Shown: positions 42,569 through 53,061, counted from the first letter of the stretch. The stretch: DNA of 64,000 bases from JACVRW01 sp963812915 (GCA_963812915.1 CAWEXB010000003.1:310001-374000), one strand, 5' to 3'. Numbers and translations: made by a program. Notes: generated from the letters alone by a model not told the origin.

Positions 42569-44927
42569 TCAGGTGACTGGTGCTTTTGCCAAGGCGTCGG
42601 TCTCATCGACTTCGCCGACAGGTTGCGGACCGCTCGGCCACCGCCCGAGAAGCGCGTGCGCGGCCGCGAGCGCGTAGCACGCGGCCGCCACCAGCGTGGC
42701 GGCGGTGAAGCCCAGCGTGATCGCGACCGCGAGCGCCAGCACCGACGCCAGGACAGATGTGACGCCGTTGATGCCCCACGCCCACGGAACCCCACGCCGG
42801 TAGAGGCCCGACAGGCGCAGCAGCCCGATCGGCATCGCCATGCCCATCGTCACGCCGTAGGGGGCGAGTACGAGCGCCGCGACGGCGATGCGAGCGGCGA
42901 AGGGCAGGTCGATGAGTGCGCTCAGGAGCGAGGGCAGTCCAAAGGCCGCCGCGACGATGAGCGCCACGACGAGCACGAGCGACGTGGTCAGAGCGCGGCG
43001 CGAGCTCCCCCAGCGCCCCGACAGGGCGGCGCCCAGGCCCGTGAAGGCGAGTAGAGCGGCGAGGACCACCGACAGCGAGTAGGTGGGGAAGCCCAGGAAC
43101 AGGACGAAGCGCGCGATCATCGTGACCTCGAGTACGAGAAAGCCGATCCCGATCGCCGCAAAGAACACGAGCGACCCGACCGGCGGACGATCGGCACGAG
43201 CCACCAGGCCCAGCGGAAGGGCGAAGGCAAGCGCACAGAGGGAGAGCAGGATGCCAAGCGCCACGAGCAGCACCGTGAACGGCTTGACGGTGAACAGGTA
43301 GCCCGGTGGAGTGGCCTGGCCGACCTCGCTCAGGCGCTCGAAGTTCAGGAAGAAGGGCTTGTCGTCGGTGGGCGGGCAGACGTCGACGCGATAGCCCGCG
43401 CAGAACGACTCCAGGCTCGAGGCGCGGGCGAGCTGCCTCCACTCGAGGCGGTACGGACCTCCGGGCGCGAAGGCCACGCCATCGGTGCGCTCGCGCGCCA
43501 GCCGGCCGATGCGTGCCAGCTGGCGTGGCGTGAACGGCGTCAGCTGGGCCAGCACCGTGCCGAACGGCTTGGCCGTCGTCAGGTCCGTTCCCAGCAGGAC
43601 GACCACGTGTCGCTCGGGGTCGTCGATGCCTCGCTCCTCGAGCGCGGCGAGCGTGAGCACCGTCGCCCGGAGCGCCTCGTCTCCCACAAGCCGGTGGAGC
43701 CGCGAGACGACGAGAAGTCCGCCCGGGGCGAGGTGGTCGAGGTACTCGTCGAACGCCTCGGTCGTGTAGAGGTTGTTCTCGGTGAGCGCGTACCCCTGGG
43801 CCGCGTTCCCGCTCAGGGTGTTCGTGAAGCCGATGTGGATCGCCTGATAGCGGGCGTCGCTCTGAGCGAGGGTCGAGCGTCCGTCGCCGATGCGCACCTG
43901 TACGCCGGGGAGCGTGTACGGCGAGCCGTACTCGGGGCCGAGATCACGGTCGACGACGTCGACGATGGCCCGGTTGAGCTCGATCACGTCGACGCGCCGC
44001 TCGCCCGACGACAGGGCGTTGTAGATGTCGCGTCCGCCGCCGCCTCCGATGATGAGCGCCCGCCCCGGCGGCGCGACGACGAAGCCGACGCTCTGGGGAC
44101 CCAACCGGAGGGACCGCCAGTCGGGAAGCGGCCGGCCGCGCCGGTGCTGCGGGACCGCCGCGAAGTCGCGGTCGTAGGTGACGACGCCGAAGTCGGGACC
44201 GGTCGAGCGATACCCGACAACCCGGCTGAGCGGCGTCCAACGGTCGGCCGCAGTATCGGCGTCGAGTGGCGGGGGCAGGTGATAGAGCGAGCCGGCCGCG
44301 CCAAGGCCCACGGCCGCCGCCGCCACCACGGTCATGCCGATGCCGGCTCGCCGCTGGCCGCGGGACTCCGCGCAGAGAACGGCGGCCACGCCGGCGACCA
44401 GGCCAAGCGAGACCAGTAGCAGCGGAGCCGGAACGCTCCACATCGCGGGGACGATGACGACGGCGCCCAGCCCCGCCCCCAGCAGATCGCAGGCGTAGAT
44501 GCGATGGATCCAGCGCGTGTAGCGGGTTATCGCCAGCGTGATCACCATCCCGGCCAAGAAGAACGGAACGGCTGCCAAGAGCGAGGCGAGCGTCAGGGTC
44601 AGGGCGAAGCGAAGGGTGAGCGATGACTCGAACGTGTAGTCGAGCCGGACGAGTAGCGCCGGAGCGAGGACGAGCGACGCGGCCAGGGCCGCACACCAGG
44701 CGGCCAGAGACGCCGCCCGGCGCGGGCGGCTCGAACGCGCGCGGACGTAGGTACACGACCATGGCGGCGGCGCCGGTCCCGACGAGTGCGAGGGAGATCG
44801 CCAGGAAGCCGAAGTGGTAGAAGAGCGCCGCGGAGAAGACGCGCGTGAGCGCCACCTGTAGCGCGAGCGTGCAACCGGCCACCAGCCCGACGGCGATCAG
44901 AGCTCGCGTGGCGGGGGGCGTGGACAC
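42569..44927 (-). pseudogene. Membrane-embedded spermidine-synthase-like protein, copy 2, with one frameshift
   Basis: The GTG at 44927 begins STPPATRALIAVGLVAGCTL and the membrane segment LTRVFSAALFYHFGFLAISL. Near 44706-44712 one extra base shifts the frame; the rest runs to 42569 with LAAWCAALAASLVLAPALLV, the SAM-type loop RALIIGGGGGRDIYNALSSG, VDVIELNRAIVDVVDRDLG, YQAIHIGFTNTLSGNAAQGY and C-terminal helices with FLVLEVTMIARFVLFLGFPT. Corrected length is 785 residues, close to the 795 of the paralogue at 20570. The canonical aminopropyltransferase DxxDP residues are not present in either copy. It ends a minus-strand glycan operon. Function unknown; a transferase acting on a membrane substrate is inferred. 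Confidence 0.68.
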
Positions 44928-44993
44928 GGCGGCGCCGCAACCTAACAACTCTGGGCGCGCTCGAGGCCGGGTGGCAAGGCGCCCCGCGGCCGG

Positions 44994-45881
44994 TCAGGCA
45001 AGCTTTCGCGACTCCACGTACACGCTGCCCCCACGCCGAAGGACCGCCTCCACGGAAGCCAGCACGACGGCGGCGGGGAGCAGTACGGCGCCGGCGCCGA
45101 TGGCGGCCGCGCGCGCGGGGGCCGGCGCCGCGTCCCGCCGTGCAGCCGGTCGCCTGATCGCGTCGTAGAGGTCGGGGGAGCCGGGGAGAAGGCCGACGAG
45201 GCCGTGCAGCCAGCCGAAGACGACCTGGCCGCCACGCACGTGGCTCACCCGTTGGACACGGAGCCCCAGCGCGCGCAGGCGCGCGAGCAGGGCACCCGCC
45301 GGGACGTGGACCAGATGCCGAGGCAGGTCCAGGGCCAGCCACTCGTCCCCGAACAACCTCGCCTGCAGGCTGGCGGCGTTAGGCAGGGCGATGACGAGCA
45401 GACCGTCCGGGAGGAGCAGCTCCGCGGCACGCTCGAGCGCCCGGCCCGGCTCGGGCAGGTGCTCCAGCGAGTGCCAGAAGACGATGGCGGCGAAGCGCCC
45501 GTCGAGGTCGTCGAGGTCGCCGGTGCGCACATCGGACCGAGTCGAGTGGCGCTCGAGGCCGATCGCATCCCGCCCCTGCGTCCGGAGGGCGTCCAGGAGA
45601 GCGCCGTCGCCGGCCCCGACATCGAGAACGGGACCGGCTGGGGCAATCCGGGAGACGCGCCTCGCGAGCACCCCGCGCGCACGTCGAAGGATCCGGTCGC
45701 CCGGGCCCACGAAGCGGCCCGTGGCGGGTCGATACCAGTCGGCGTAGGCGCTTTCGAGTGCCTCGTCGTCCGGCCACGGGTCGGTGGTGGCCACTCCGCA
45801 CGACGGGCAGAGCCGGCGCCCGTTCAGCCGCCGGGCACGTTCGTCGAATGGCGAACCGCACCAGGCGCAGCGGCCTCTCAC
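44994..45881 (-). CDS. Zinc-ribbon class I SAM-dependent methyltransferase
   Basis: A 295-residue methyltransferase of the type that follows GT2 genes in glycan loci. The N-terminus has two CxxC knuckles (RCAWCGSPF and RLCPSCGVAT), a small zinc ribbon. The SAM site is PVLDVGAGDGALLDALRTQG; IVFWHSLEHLPEPGRALERA and LLVIALPNAASLQARLFGDE match methyltransferase_23. The C-terminal helix region (GAGAVLLPAAVVLASVEAVL) is hydrophobic and may touch the membrane. The GTG at 45881 overlaps the previous stop (GTGA). Confidence 0.82.
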   Translation of the reverse strand: MRGRCAWCGSPFDERARRLNGRRLCPSCGVATTDPWPDDEALESAYADWYRPATGRFVGPGDRILRRARGVLARRVSRIAPAGPVLDVGAGDGALLDALRTQGRDAIGLERHSTRSDVRTGDLDDLDGRFAAIVFWHSLEHLPEPGRALERAAELLLPDGLLVIALPNAASLQARLFGDEWLALDLPRHLVHVPAGALLARLRALGLRVQRVSHVRGGQVVFGWLHGLVGLLPGSPDLYDAIRRPAARRDAAPAPARAAAIGAGAVLLPAAVVLASVEAVLRRGGSVYVESRKLA

Positions 45882-46675
45882 GGTTCGAACTTGCGTGAGC
45901 GCAAGATGCCGTTGCGATGGAGCACCAGACGCGCCCCCGTCCACAGCGTCTTCAACCCGTAGACGATCGAGTGGCCGAGCGAGATCGATGACGCATCGGC
46001 GAAGTAGCGTGAGCGCGCGGGCACCTCGGCGATGCGGAAGCCGAAATGGGCGGTCTGCATCAGCATCTCCGAGTCGAACACGAAGTCGAGCGAGTTGCGC
46101 AGGAAGGGAACCGACAGAAGCAGACGCCGCGAGTAGGCCCGATAGCCGGTGTGCAGTTCCGAGAGCCGCGTGCCGAGGAGCCGGTTCTCGACGCCGGTCA
46201 GCGCGCGGTTGGCGAGGTACTTGTAGAGGGGCATGCCGCCCGCCCGCGCCATGCCCGGCTCGGCGAGACGAGACCCAAGCACGAGGTCGGCCTCGCCGCT
46301 CAGGATCGGCTCCACCAGCCGGGGAATCAGGTTCGGCTCGTATTGCCCGTCGGGGTGCAGCATCACCACGATGTCGGCGTCGCGCTGGAGCGCCTGCAGG
46401 TAGCACGTCTTCTGATTGCCGCCGTAGCCCACGTTGTGTGGGTGCCAGACGACGTTGAGCGGCAGGTCGCGCGCCACCTCGACCGTGTTGTCGGTGGACC
46501 TGTCGTCCACCAGGATGATCTCGTCCACCCAATCGGCAGGGATGCTGGACACCGTCCGCTCGAGGGTGCGGGCGGCGTTGTGTGCCGGCATCACGACGAC
46601 GATGCGCGCTCCCTGGCGCGCGGTCGCGGGGCGGAGCCCCGCAGCGCGATTGTCACGGTCTGGTTCCACGCTCAA
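45878..46675 (-). CDS. GT2-family glycosyltransferase (dolichyl-phosphate glucose-synthase-like)
   Basis: A 265-residue GT-A enzyme. Motifs are RIVVVMPAHNAARTLERTVS, ILVDDRSTDNTVEVARDL, NVGYGGNQKTCYLQAL, VVMLHPDGQYEPNLIPRLVE with the DxD, and LSELHTGYRAYSRRLL. The start is a TTG at 46675 that overlaps the upstream stop (TTGA); a GTG at 46669 is equally possible. The much longer open frame upstream to 46843 is chance. It is soluble, without C-terminal helices. The neighbouring GT-C gene may use the lipid-linked sugar it makes. Confidence 0.83.
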   Translation of the reverse strand: MSVEPDRDNRAAGLRPATARQGARIVVVMPAHNAARTLERTVSSIPADWVDEIILVDDRSTDNTVEVARDLPLNVVWHPHNVGYGGNQKTCYLQALQRDADIVVMLHPDGQYEPNLIPRLVEPILSGEADLVLGSRLAEPGMARAGGMPLYKYLANRALTGVENRLLGTRLSELHTGYRAYSRRLLLSVPFLRNSLDFVFDSEMLMQTAHFGFRIAEVPARSRYFADASSISLGHSIVYGLKTLWTGARLVLHRNGILRSRKFEP

Positions 46676-48687
46676 GGCGGGTCCGGCGGGTAGACGCTGA
46701 AAGCCTCGTCCCGGTAACCGCGCCTGCGCCCGGCGAGGCAGCGTCCTGCATCGTAGGGACGGTCGCCGAGCAGTCCGCGAAGGAACGCCGGGTCGGTGAC
46801 GACGATCGCGCTGCGTCGCGCGCGCGCCCGCACCTCGGCACACGACGCACGGGCCGGAAGGAGCTCCAGCGGATGCGTGAAATGGTCGCCGGCGAGTGGA
46901 GCCTGCACCGCCCGGGAAGCGAAGGCGATGGTCATACGGCCGTCGTCGAAGCCGGGCTGGGCGGCGAACCAGGCCGCCACGCCCCGTCCGAGGGCGGTCG
47001 ATCCCGCGACCTCCGAGTGACGCTCGACGAAGCCCTGGCCGGCCGGGGCGAGCGCCACACCGGCGACGATCGCGGCCGCGACGAGGACGGGGCCTCCGGC
47101 AGCGGCCCGTCCACGAAGGGCGCGACCCGGCGCTCGCCTCGAGGCGAGGAGCCCCACTCCGAAGACGGCGAGACCGCCCGCCGCGCCCACGGCGAGCGTC
47201 TCGGCGGAAGGAACGTAGGGCGGCCCCAGGTCAGCCGCCTTGACCACGTTCCACACCGTCGATGCGGCGAGGGCCAGCGTGGCCGCGGCGGCGGTTACCC
47301 CACCGGCCCGCGCCGCGACGGCGACCGCGACCGTCGCCGCGCCGATGGCAGGGAGGAGATAGCGGAGGGTCGACAGCGGCCAGCTCTCGGGTGCCAGCAA
47401 ACCTGGCGAGGTCGGCAGCCCGGTGCCGGGGGCGAGCGACCAGGCGAGCAGCGCCAGGAGGGACACGGCGCCGACCAAGACGAGCTCGAGGCGCAGCGGG
47501 CGCGGAAGCCGGAACCCGAGTGCTCCACGAACGAGGACCAAGAGCCCCCCGGCCAGCAGGACGATGGCCCCGGCGAGCTGGCCGGCATACATCCCCCACC
47601 GCCCATCCAGCGAGGCGGCGGGTCGCTCCAGGAAACGCGTGTCCACCAGCTCGAGGAAGGGCGGCCTCGGATCGCCCCACGGCGCCGCGGCGAACGGCCA
47701 CAGCGGCGACCCGTGTTGGATGAGGTTGCGCGCGTACCAGATGCCGCCGATCGCGAAGGCGCCCGCGACGGCGAGCGCGAGCCATCGGACGATCGGGAGG
47801 ACGCTTCCCCGCGCGAGGAAGAATCCGACGCCCAGGGAAACCGCTACGAGCACCGCGGGTGTGGTTTTGCTGCCGACCGCCAGACCGGCAGCGAGGAGGG
47901 CCGGCGCCATCAGAGCGGGCGTCCGACGGGCGCCGGTGCAGAGCGCCGAGGTGCACGCCAGCCACGCGAGCGCCGGGACGTCCGTCTGAGGCTCGTTCAG
48001 CTGATGGACCGCGAGCGGCAGCGACACCAGCGCCGCGACGGCCAACCCGGCCGGCAGGCGCGGCACGCCGAGGTTGCGCACGGTGACCCAGCTGCCGAGC
48101 CCCACCACCAGCAGCAGAAACGGGTTCCAGAGGACGAGGGGGGCGAAGCTGCGTGAGATGGCGGCGGCCCAGGTCAGCGCCACCTCGTCCGTCACGGGAT
48201 AGTTCCCGTACGGAAGGTCGTAGCTGAGGAACAGGATCGAACCCGGTCGGCCGTTCTCGATCCAGCCCGCGACCTGCGCGTAGTGGTACAGGGCGCTGTC
48301 GAAGCCGATCGACGGGTAGCGGAGCAGCCACGCCGTCAGCGCCGCTCCACCTCCCGCGAGCGCTGCCGCGGCGGCGCGCCAACCCCAGTCGAGCTCGCGC
48401 CACCACTCGACGAGCTCGGAGGTGGGTCGGACGCGGGGCGCCGGCAGCCGAACGACTCCGATTGCCCACGTCAGCGACGCCGCCGCCACGAGCGCGATCG
48501 TGCTGGCGCCGAGGCCCACCAGCCCCAGCGCGAGCGTCTCGACGACGACGATCGACACGGCGATCACCACCGTCGCGATCGCCCGCTCCAGGCCCCTGTC
48601 CATCACCCGCGAGGCGATGCGAAGACCCGTCTCGAGGACGGCGAGCCCCGCGAGTGCCAGCAGCGCGTGGTGGAATGCGGTGCTCAC
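46672..48687 (-). CDS. GT-C-type integral membrane glycosyltransferase, uncharacterised
   Basis: A 671-residue protein with about twelve to fourteen helices. Periplasmic loop one contains LRYPSIGFDSALYHYAQVAG and FLSYDLPYGNYPVTDEVALT, with acidic and histidine residues as in GT39/GT83-like GT-C enzymes. WYARNLIQHGSPLWPFAAAP is another feature of this group. The C-terminal 100 residues are soluble (PGFDDGRMTIAFASRAVQAP, ARASCAEVRARARRSAIVVT). It lies 33 bases after the AftD-like gene and overlaps the GT2 gene. Sugar unknown. Confidence 0.72.
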   Translation of the reverse strand: MSTAFHHALLALAGLAVLETGLRIASRVMDRGLERAIATVVIAVSIVVVETLALGLVGLGASTIALVAAASLTWAIGVVRLPAPRVRPTSELVEWWRELDWGWRAAAAALAGGGAALTAWLLRYPSIGFDSALYHYAQVAGWIENGRPGSILFLSYDLPYGNYPVTDEVALTWAAAISRSFAPLVLWNPFLLLVVGLGSWVTVRNLGVPRLPAGLAVAALVSLPLAVHQLNEPQTDVPALAWLACTSALCTGARRTPALMAPALLAAGLAVGSKTTPAVLVAVSLGVGFFLARGSVLPIVRWLALAVAGAFAIGGIWYARNLIQHGSPLWPFAAAPWGDPRPPFLELVDTRFLERPAASLDGRWGMYAGQLAGAIVLLAGGLLVLVRGALGFRLPRPLRLELVLVGAVSLLALLAWSLAPGTGLPTSPGLLAPESWPLSTLRYLLPAIGAATVAVAVAARAGGVTAAAATLALAASTVWNVVKAADLGPPYVPSAETLAVGAAGGLAVFGVGLLASRRAPGRALRGRAAAGGPVLVAAAIVAGVALAPAGQGFVERHSEVAGSTALGRGVAAWFAAQPGFDDGRMTIAFASRAVQAPLAGDHFTHPLELLPARASCAEVRARARRSAIVVTDPAFLRGLLGDRPYDAGRCLAGRRRGYRDEAFSVYPPDPP

Positions 48688-48720
48688 GACGGAGGGAGGC
48701 TCACGAGTGCCGCCGTGACG

Positions 48721-51700
48721 TCAGCCCGGGAGCGTCGGGCGTCCCGCGAGCTCGGGGTCGCGCTTGTCCACCTTGCCGCGGAGAGCGAGCGACCTGTCGT
48801 CCGATGGCGGGCGCCGGGGATCAGCCCGGCGGCCCCCTGCCGCGGCCAGCATTCGCCAGCTCGCCAGTGCCAGGAGCACGACGGCGGTGATCGCGACCCA
48901 GTGCGCCAGGAGCAGAGAGTTGCTGTAGCCGAACGCGAAGCCGCCCTCGTCGGCCGGTCCGATGACGAGGTAGAGGAGAGGGATGACCACGCCGAGCAGG
49001 ACGGCGCCGCCCACGATCAAGATCCGCGGCCCGATGCCCCGCCACAGGACGAACGCGAGCACGGGACCGACCACGAGGCCCATACGAAGGGCAAACCAGA
49101 GACTGACCGGGATCGTGATCACGAACGAGATGACCAGCGCGCGTGCCAGGGGCATTGGGCGTGGCGAGGGCTCCGGCAGCAAGCTCGGGGACGGCTCTTC
49201 GCGACGCTCGCGACGTGCCAGGCGCCCCCCGAGGATCAGGAAGGCGACGAGCACCAGGGAGACGACCCCCGAGATGAGATAGCTCCACCGGACGCCATCC
49301 TGAGGCGCAAAGGAGAAGCTCACCTCCCGGCAGGACCCCGGCGCGCGCCATCCGTTGGCATAGCCGTCCATCACCCGCGGGGCTCCGAGGGACCGGCCGT
49401 CGCAGCTGGCTCGCCATCCCTTGTTGAAGCTCTGCCCGAGGACGAGCCAGGAAGGCCCCCCCAGCGCGACCCGAACCCCGTCCACGGAGCTTCGCCCGAG
49501 GTGACCGGGGTCCACGACCGTGCCGCCGCCCGACACGCCGACCGGCAGGGGCGCCGGCGAGCGAAGCCGCAGCAAGTCGACGCTGAACGGCCCGGGCACC
49601 GACCGGATCCGCTGAAGGCCTTCCGCCATGCGCACCCGCCCGCCGCAGGAGCGAGCGGGCAGCGGCCCGCCGGCGTCGAGCTCGGCGACGGTGCCCCCGA
49701 CCCGCAGCGCGACGACATCGGTCCCGACCCGAATCCGAGCGGTCCCGCACGCAGCGCGAAGCCGACCGGAACGGGGCACGGCGACCTGGGGCACGCCGGG
49801 CGCCGACACGGACGCGATGCCCACGGCGCGCGTGCTTCGCCGGCTCGGCGGGGCCCCAGCCCCGAACCGGGCCGACAGGATGGTCAGTCGGAAGGCACGC
49901 GCCCGGACGGGGCGCGGCAGGACCACGGTCCCGTCGGGCGCTACCGGCAGCGGAGGCGTCCCGCCGCCGTCCCAGGTCAGCCGCACCCGTGTCGGGCGGC
50001 GAACGGGCTCCCTCGGCGGAGTCAGGCGAATCCGAGACACGGTCCGGGGCTGCGAGCCCCGCCAGGAGATCCAGGGAAGCGGTGCGGCGGGACGCACCCA
50101 GAGTCCGATCCACGCGGTGTCCTCCCGTCCGTCGAAAGCGCTCGAGGCGCGGTAACGGGGCATGTCGTGAAAGCGGCTCGAAGAGTCGAAGGCCATTCCT
50201 CCACGCATACCCACGAGTCCGTCGAACGCGGAGTCGGCGGCGTCGAGGGCCGGGTTCACCCACGCGTCGGTCGCATACGACCGCGTGGCGGGCGCGAAGA
50301 CGGCGCGGTCGAGGTAGCGCTCGGCGTCGCCGCGATCGGCGTTCCGGCCGATCGTGGGATCCGCCACGTAGCGGTCGCGCTGGAAGGGAGTGTCACCGGT
50401 CGTGCGCTCGAACAGGTAGGTCAGCCCGACCCGGCCGAGGTCCCGTCCCGCGAGCGCGCGACCGGTGACGATCGGCGCGCGGAGGAGCTGTGTGGGCCGC
50501 ACGCCGGGGATGCGGATCTCGCGAAAGCCTCCGCCGCTGCGTAGCCCCTCCTCCGGCTGGTCCACCTCGGCCACCCGGACGCGGAGCGCCGAGACCTGCG
50601 ACTGGTCCACGCGAACGCGCGTCCAGCCGCGTCCGACGGGCGACGCCACGCCGCCCACATCGATCTCCTTGATCACGCCGCGGTCGCTGCGCAGGGGAAG
50701 GACGTCCACGTAGGGCACGTCCCTGGGTCCCGTGAACCCGATCTCGACCCACCAGTCATCCTCGGGAGCGAGGCGGTCCGCGACCCAGGACGTCGAGGGG
50801 TCCCGGTCGAAGGCGGCCGCCGGCGCGTGCTCTGGAAACTGGGCGGCGTTGGCGGAGCTGGGACTTCGGATGAAGCTTGCTCCCTCGAGCGCTGCCACGG
50901 TTTGGGCGTCCGGTCCGCGTTCGGGGAACGGATTGGTGCTCGCCGCGTTCTCGTCGATCTGCTCCGTCTCTGGAAGGGTGGGACCCACGTTCTGCCGTGC
51001 GAACTGGGGGATGAACTGACGGCGTCGGTTCGAGTCGCTCACCACCACCTCGGCGCCGCGGGCGGCCTGCGCCCTCAGCTCGCGCGATGAGAGGTCCGCG
51101 GCGTACATGATGGGGCGCCGCTCCGGAAGGGCGCCGAACGCCGCCAGGCCGGCAAGCCCGGCGGCGCTGCCGTCGAGGATCGTGGCCGGCGCGAGCGGGT
51201 TCACGTGCACGATCCCGCGGCCGGGCGGGAGGTCATGGCGGAGGACCTGCGGCAAGACGACCGGCCCGCCCAGATCGCCCGGCGCCGGGCGAACGGGACG
51301 CTCCGGGCCGTAGCTTCGCGACGGCGCGGCGAGTCCCTGACCGGCCAGCTCCACCGCGGCGGAGGCGGGGTCGAGCGAGCCGGTGCGCGACAGGTCCGAG
51401 TCGCTGCCGCTGACCACCGCCCCGACCCCCATCATGCGCAACAGCGGGCGCAGCTGTCCGGGCACGAGCCGTCGCTGCTGCACCAGCGAGTCGACGGTGG
51501 TGAGCAGGTCGACGGCGTGAAGGTCGGAGAGTGCCGTCTCGTACCGCGCCGCCACCGGGCGATCGGTCAGCCGGGGGAGGATCGCGTCGATCGTGCCGCC
51601 CCAGTCGTAGTAATAGAAGACCGACCCGGGCAGCAGCAGCGCGCGGGAGTTCTCGGGCAGCTCCCGGTCGAGTCCGCGGCCGGCGTCCACCCACGCGCTC

Positions 51701-53046
51701 GGGATCCGCTTCCAGTTCAGCTGGGCGTCGAGCGCCTCGCCCTTGGCCAGCGGCCACGCCGCCAGCACGATGAGCGCGGCCAGCGTCGCTGGGGCCGCCA
51801 CGAGGGCCGCCGACCGGGCGCGCCCCGGTCTCAGGGTGCGAAGCTGCGCCCAGGCGAGCTGCGCCCCCAGCCCGAGCAGCCCCGCAACGCCCACGGCCAC
51901 GAGCGGGGCGGCCTTCTGTGTGGTGCGCATGAAGCGCACGATCCAGGTCTCGCGGTATATCCACTCCATCCCCTGGCGCAGCTGCGTCCCGTCGGGAAAG
52001 CCGGCGGCCATGATCACCGCGCCGACGAGCACGAGGAGCATGAGGAATGGGCCGTAGCGGAAGCGCCGGGTCCATAGGAACCCGACCGCGGCGAGGGCGG
52101 GCAGCAGCAGCGAGGCTCCGACGACGAGCGGGTTGTAGAGCAGCGTCGGGCTGTCGTCGAACAGCGGCCGCTCGACGCCGTAGCCGTACCCGAGGTACGA
52201 GGTCCAGTAGCCCATCAGCCGCAGCGCCTCGTTGATGCTGTTCGTCCCCCAGATCGATCGCGGCTGCTCCGTGAACTGCAGGAAGTCGATCCCGTAGCGG
52301 ACGTGCACGAACAGCGGGACGATCCACCAGAGCGACGCGAGCACGCCGAGGACGCCCAGGCGCAGGAGGAAGTTGCCCGAGTCGCGCCAGCGCACGGCGG
52401 TGGTGGCCGGCTCGTAGAGGAGGAGAACCAACGGCCCGACGAGCATCCAGCCGACCACGGCTGCGTTGATGCCGGCTCCGGTCGAGGTGAGGATGAGCGC
52501 GAAGGCGGCCGCCCACCACCAGCCGCGCAGGTCGCGCCAGCCGCGGACGGCGCGCACACCGCGGTGGACGACGATGAGCAGCCACGGAAGGGCCGCGTAG
52601 GCGATCAACGCGCTGGTCGCGCGCCCGGTGTTGAAGACCGTGTAGGGGTTGAGGACGAAGAAGGCGGCGGCGACCAGATGGGCGACCCCGCGCGGGCGTC
52701 CCGCGAGTACGTCGAGCAGCCGCAGCATGCCCCACGCCGCGATCGCCAGGAGGAGCCCCAGCCAGAGCCGCTGGATGAGCCACGGGGCTACCCCCAGCTC
52801 CCGCAGCGCGGCGTAGAACGGGCCCATCGGCCACAGATAGCCGCCGTACTGCGCGCTGTGGACGTCTCCCAGGTCCGTGGTCGGGGTCCACGTCGATGCC
52901 GCGTCACCGAGGAATCGGACCGGATCGACGTGGAGGTCGATCTTCGTGTCCGTGGTAGCCCATCCCGGCCTCTGCCAGAGCGCCACCAGGAAGCCCAGGG
53001 CGGCGAAGCCCAGCGTCATGGCCCTGTCTCGTCCTAGCCTCCTCAT
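48721..53046 (-). CDS. AftD-like alpha-(1->3)-arabinofuranosyltransferase family protein (DUF3367), copy 2
   Basis: A 1,441-residue GT-C enzyme and paralogue of the protein at 15543. The membrane domain has ATTDTKIDLHVDPVRFLGDA and GYLWPMGPFYAALRELGVAP; ALRLMGYWTSYLGYGYGVER aligns with the first copy. The periplasmic part contains two discoidin-like modules (AAAFDRDPSTSWVAD; SSAFDGREDTAWIGL), then WLVLGQSFNKGWRASC and C-terminal helices. Compared with mycobacterial AftD it shares the DTK-DL loop, so a furanose or related sugar from a polyprenyl-phosphate donor is likely. The frame is intact over 4.3 kb. The ATG at 53046 follows the methyltransferase stop by 15 bases. Confidence 0.85.
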   Translation of the reverse strand: MRRLGRDRAMTLGFAALGFLVALWQRPGWATTDTKIDLHVDPVRFLGDAASTWTPTTDLGDVHSAQYGGYLWPMGPFYAALRELGVAPWLIQRLWLGLLLAIAAWGMLRLLDVLAGRPRGVAHLVAAAFFVLNPYTVFNTGRATSALIAYAALPWLLIVVHRGVRAVRGWRDLRGWWWAAAFALILTSTGAGINAAVVGWMLVGPLVLLLYEPATTAVRWRDSGNFLLRLGVLGVLASLWWIVPLFVHVRYGIDFLQFTEQPRSIWGTNSINEALRLMGYWTSYLGYGYGVERPLFDDSPTLLYNPLVVGASLLLPALAAVGFLWTRRFRYGPFLMLLVLVGAVIMAAGFPDGTQLRQGMEWIYRETWIVRFMRTTQKAAPLVAVGVAGLLGLGAQLAWAQLRTLRPGRARSAALVAAPATLAALIVLAAWPLAKGEALDAQLNWKRIPSAWVDAGRGLDRELPENSRALLLPGSVFYYYDWGGTIDAILPRLTDRPVAARYETALSDLHAVDLLTTVDSLVQQRRLVPGQLRPLLRMMGVGAVVSGSDSDLSRTGSLDPASAAVELAGQGLAAPSRSYGPERPVRPAPGDLGGPVVLPQVLRHDLPPGRGIVHVNPLAPATILDGSAAGLAGLAAFGALPERRPIMYAADLSSRELRAQAARGAEVVVSDSNRRRQFIPQFARQNVGPTLPETEQIDENAASTNPFPERGPDAQTVAALEGASFIRSPSSANAAQFPEHAPAAAFDRDPSTSWVADRLAPEDDWWVEIGFTGPRDVPYVDVLPLRSDRGVIKEIDVGGVASPVGRGWTRVRVDQSQVSALRVRVAEVDQPEEGLRSGGGFREIRIPGVRPTQLLRAPIVTGRALAGRDLGRVGLTYLFERTTGDTPFQRDRYVADPTIGRNADRGDAERYLDRAVFAPATRSYATDAWVNPALDAADSAFDGLVGMRGGMAFDSSSRFHDMPRYRASSAFDGREDTAWIGLWVRPAAPLPWISWRGSQPRTVSRIRLTPPREPVRRPTRVRLTWDGGGTPPLPVAPDGTVVLPRPVRARAFRLTILSARFGAGAPPSRRSTRAVGIASVSAPGVPQVAVPRSGRLRAACGTARIRVGTDVVALRVGGTVAELDAGGPLPARSCGGRVRMAEGLQRIRSVPGPFSVDLLRLRSPAPLPVGVSGGGTVVDPGHLGRSSVDGVRVALGGPSWLVLGQSFNKGWRASCDGRSLGAPRVMDGYANGWRAPGSCREVSFSFAPQDGVRWSYLISGVVSLVLVAFLILGGRLARRERREEPSPSLLPEPSPRPMPLARALVISFVITIPVSLWFALRMGLVVGPVLAFVLWRGIGPRILIVGGAVLLGVVIPLLYLVIGPADEGGFAFGYSNSLLLAHWVAITAVVLLALASWRMLAAAGGRRADPRRPPSDDRSLALRGKVDKRDPELAGRPTLPG

Positions 53047-53061
53047 CGGGACGCGAGCCCG

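Noticed and set aside
42202..42795. Minus-strand open frame entering the intergenic region
   Set aside because: It overlaps the real C-terminal end of the SpeE-like gene in another frame and has no protein-like features.
46676..46843. N-terminal extension of the GT2 protein to 46843
   Set aside because: The extra residues are a shadow of the upstream GT-C gene; the TTG/GTG starts at 46675/46669 give the normal N-terminus.
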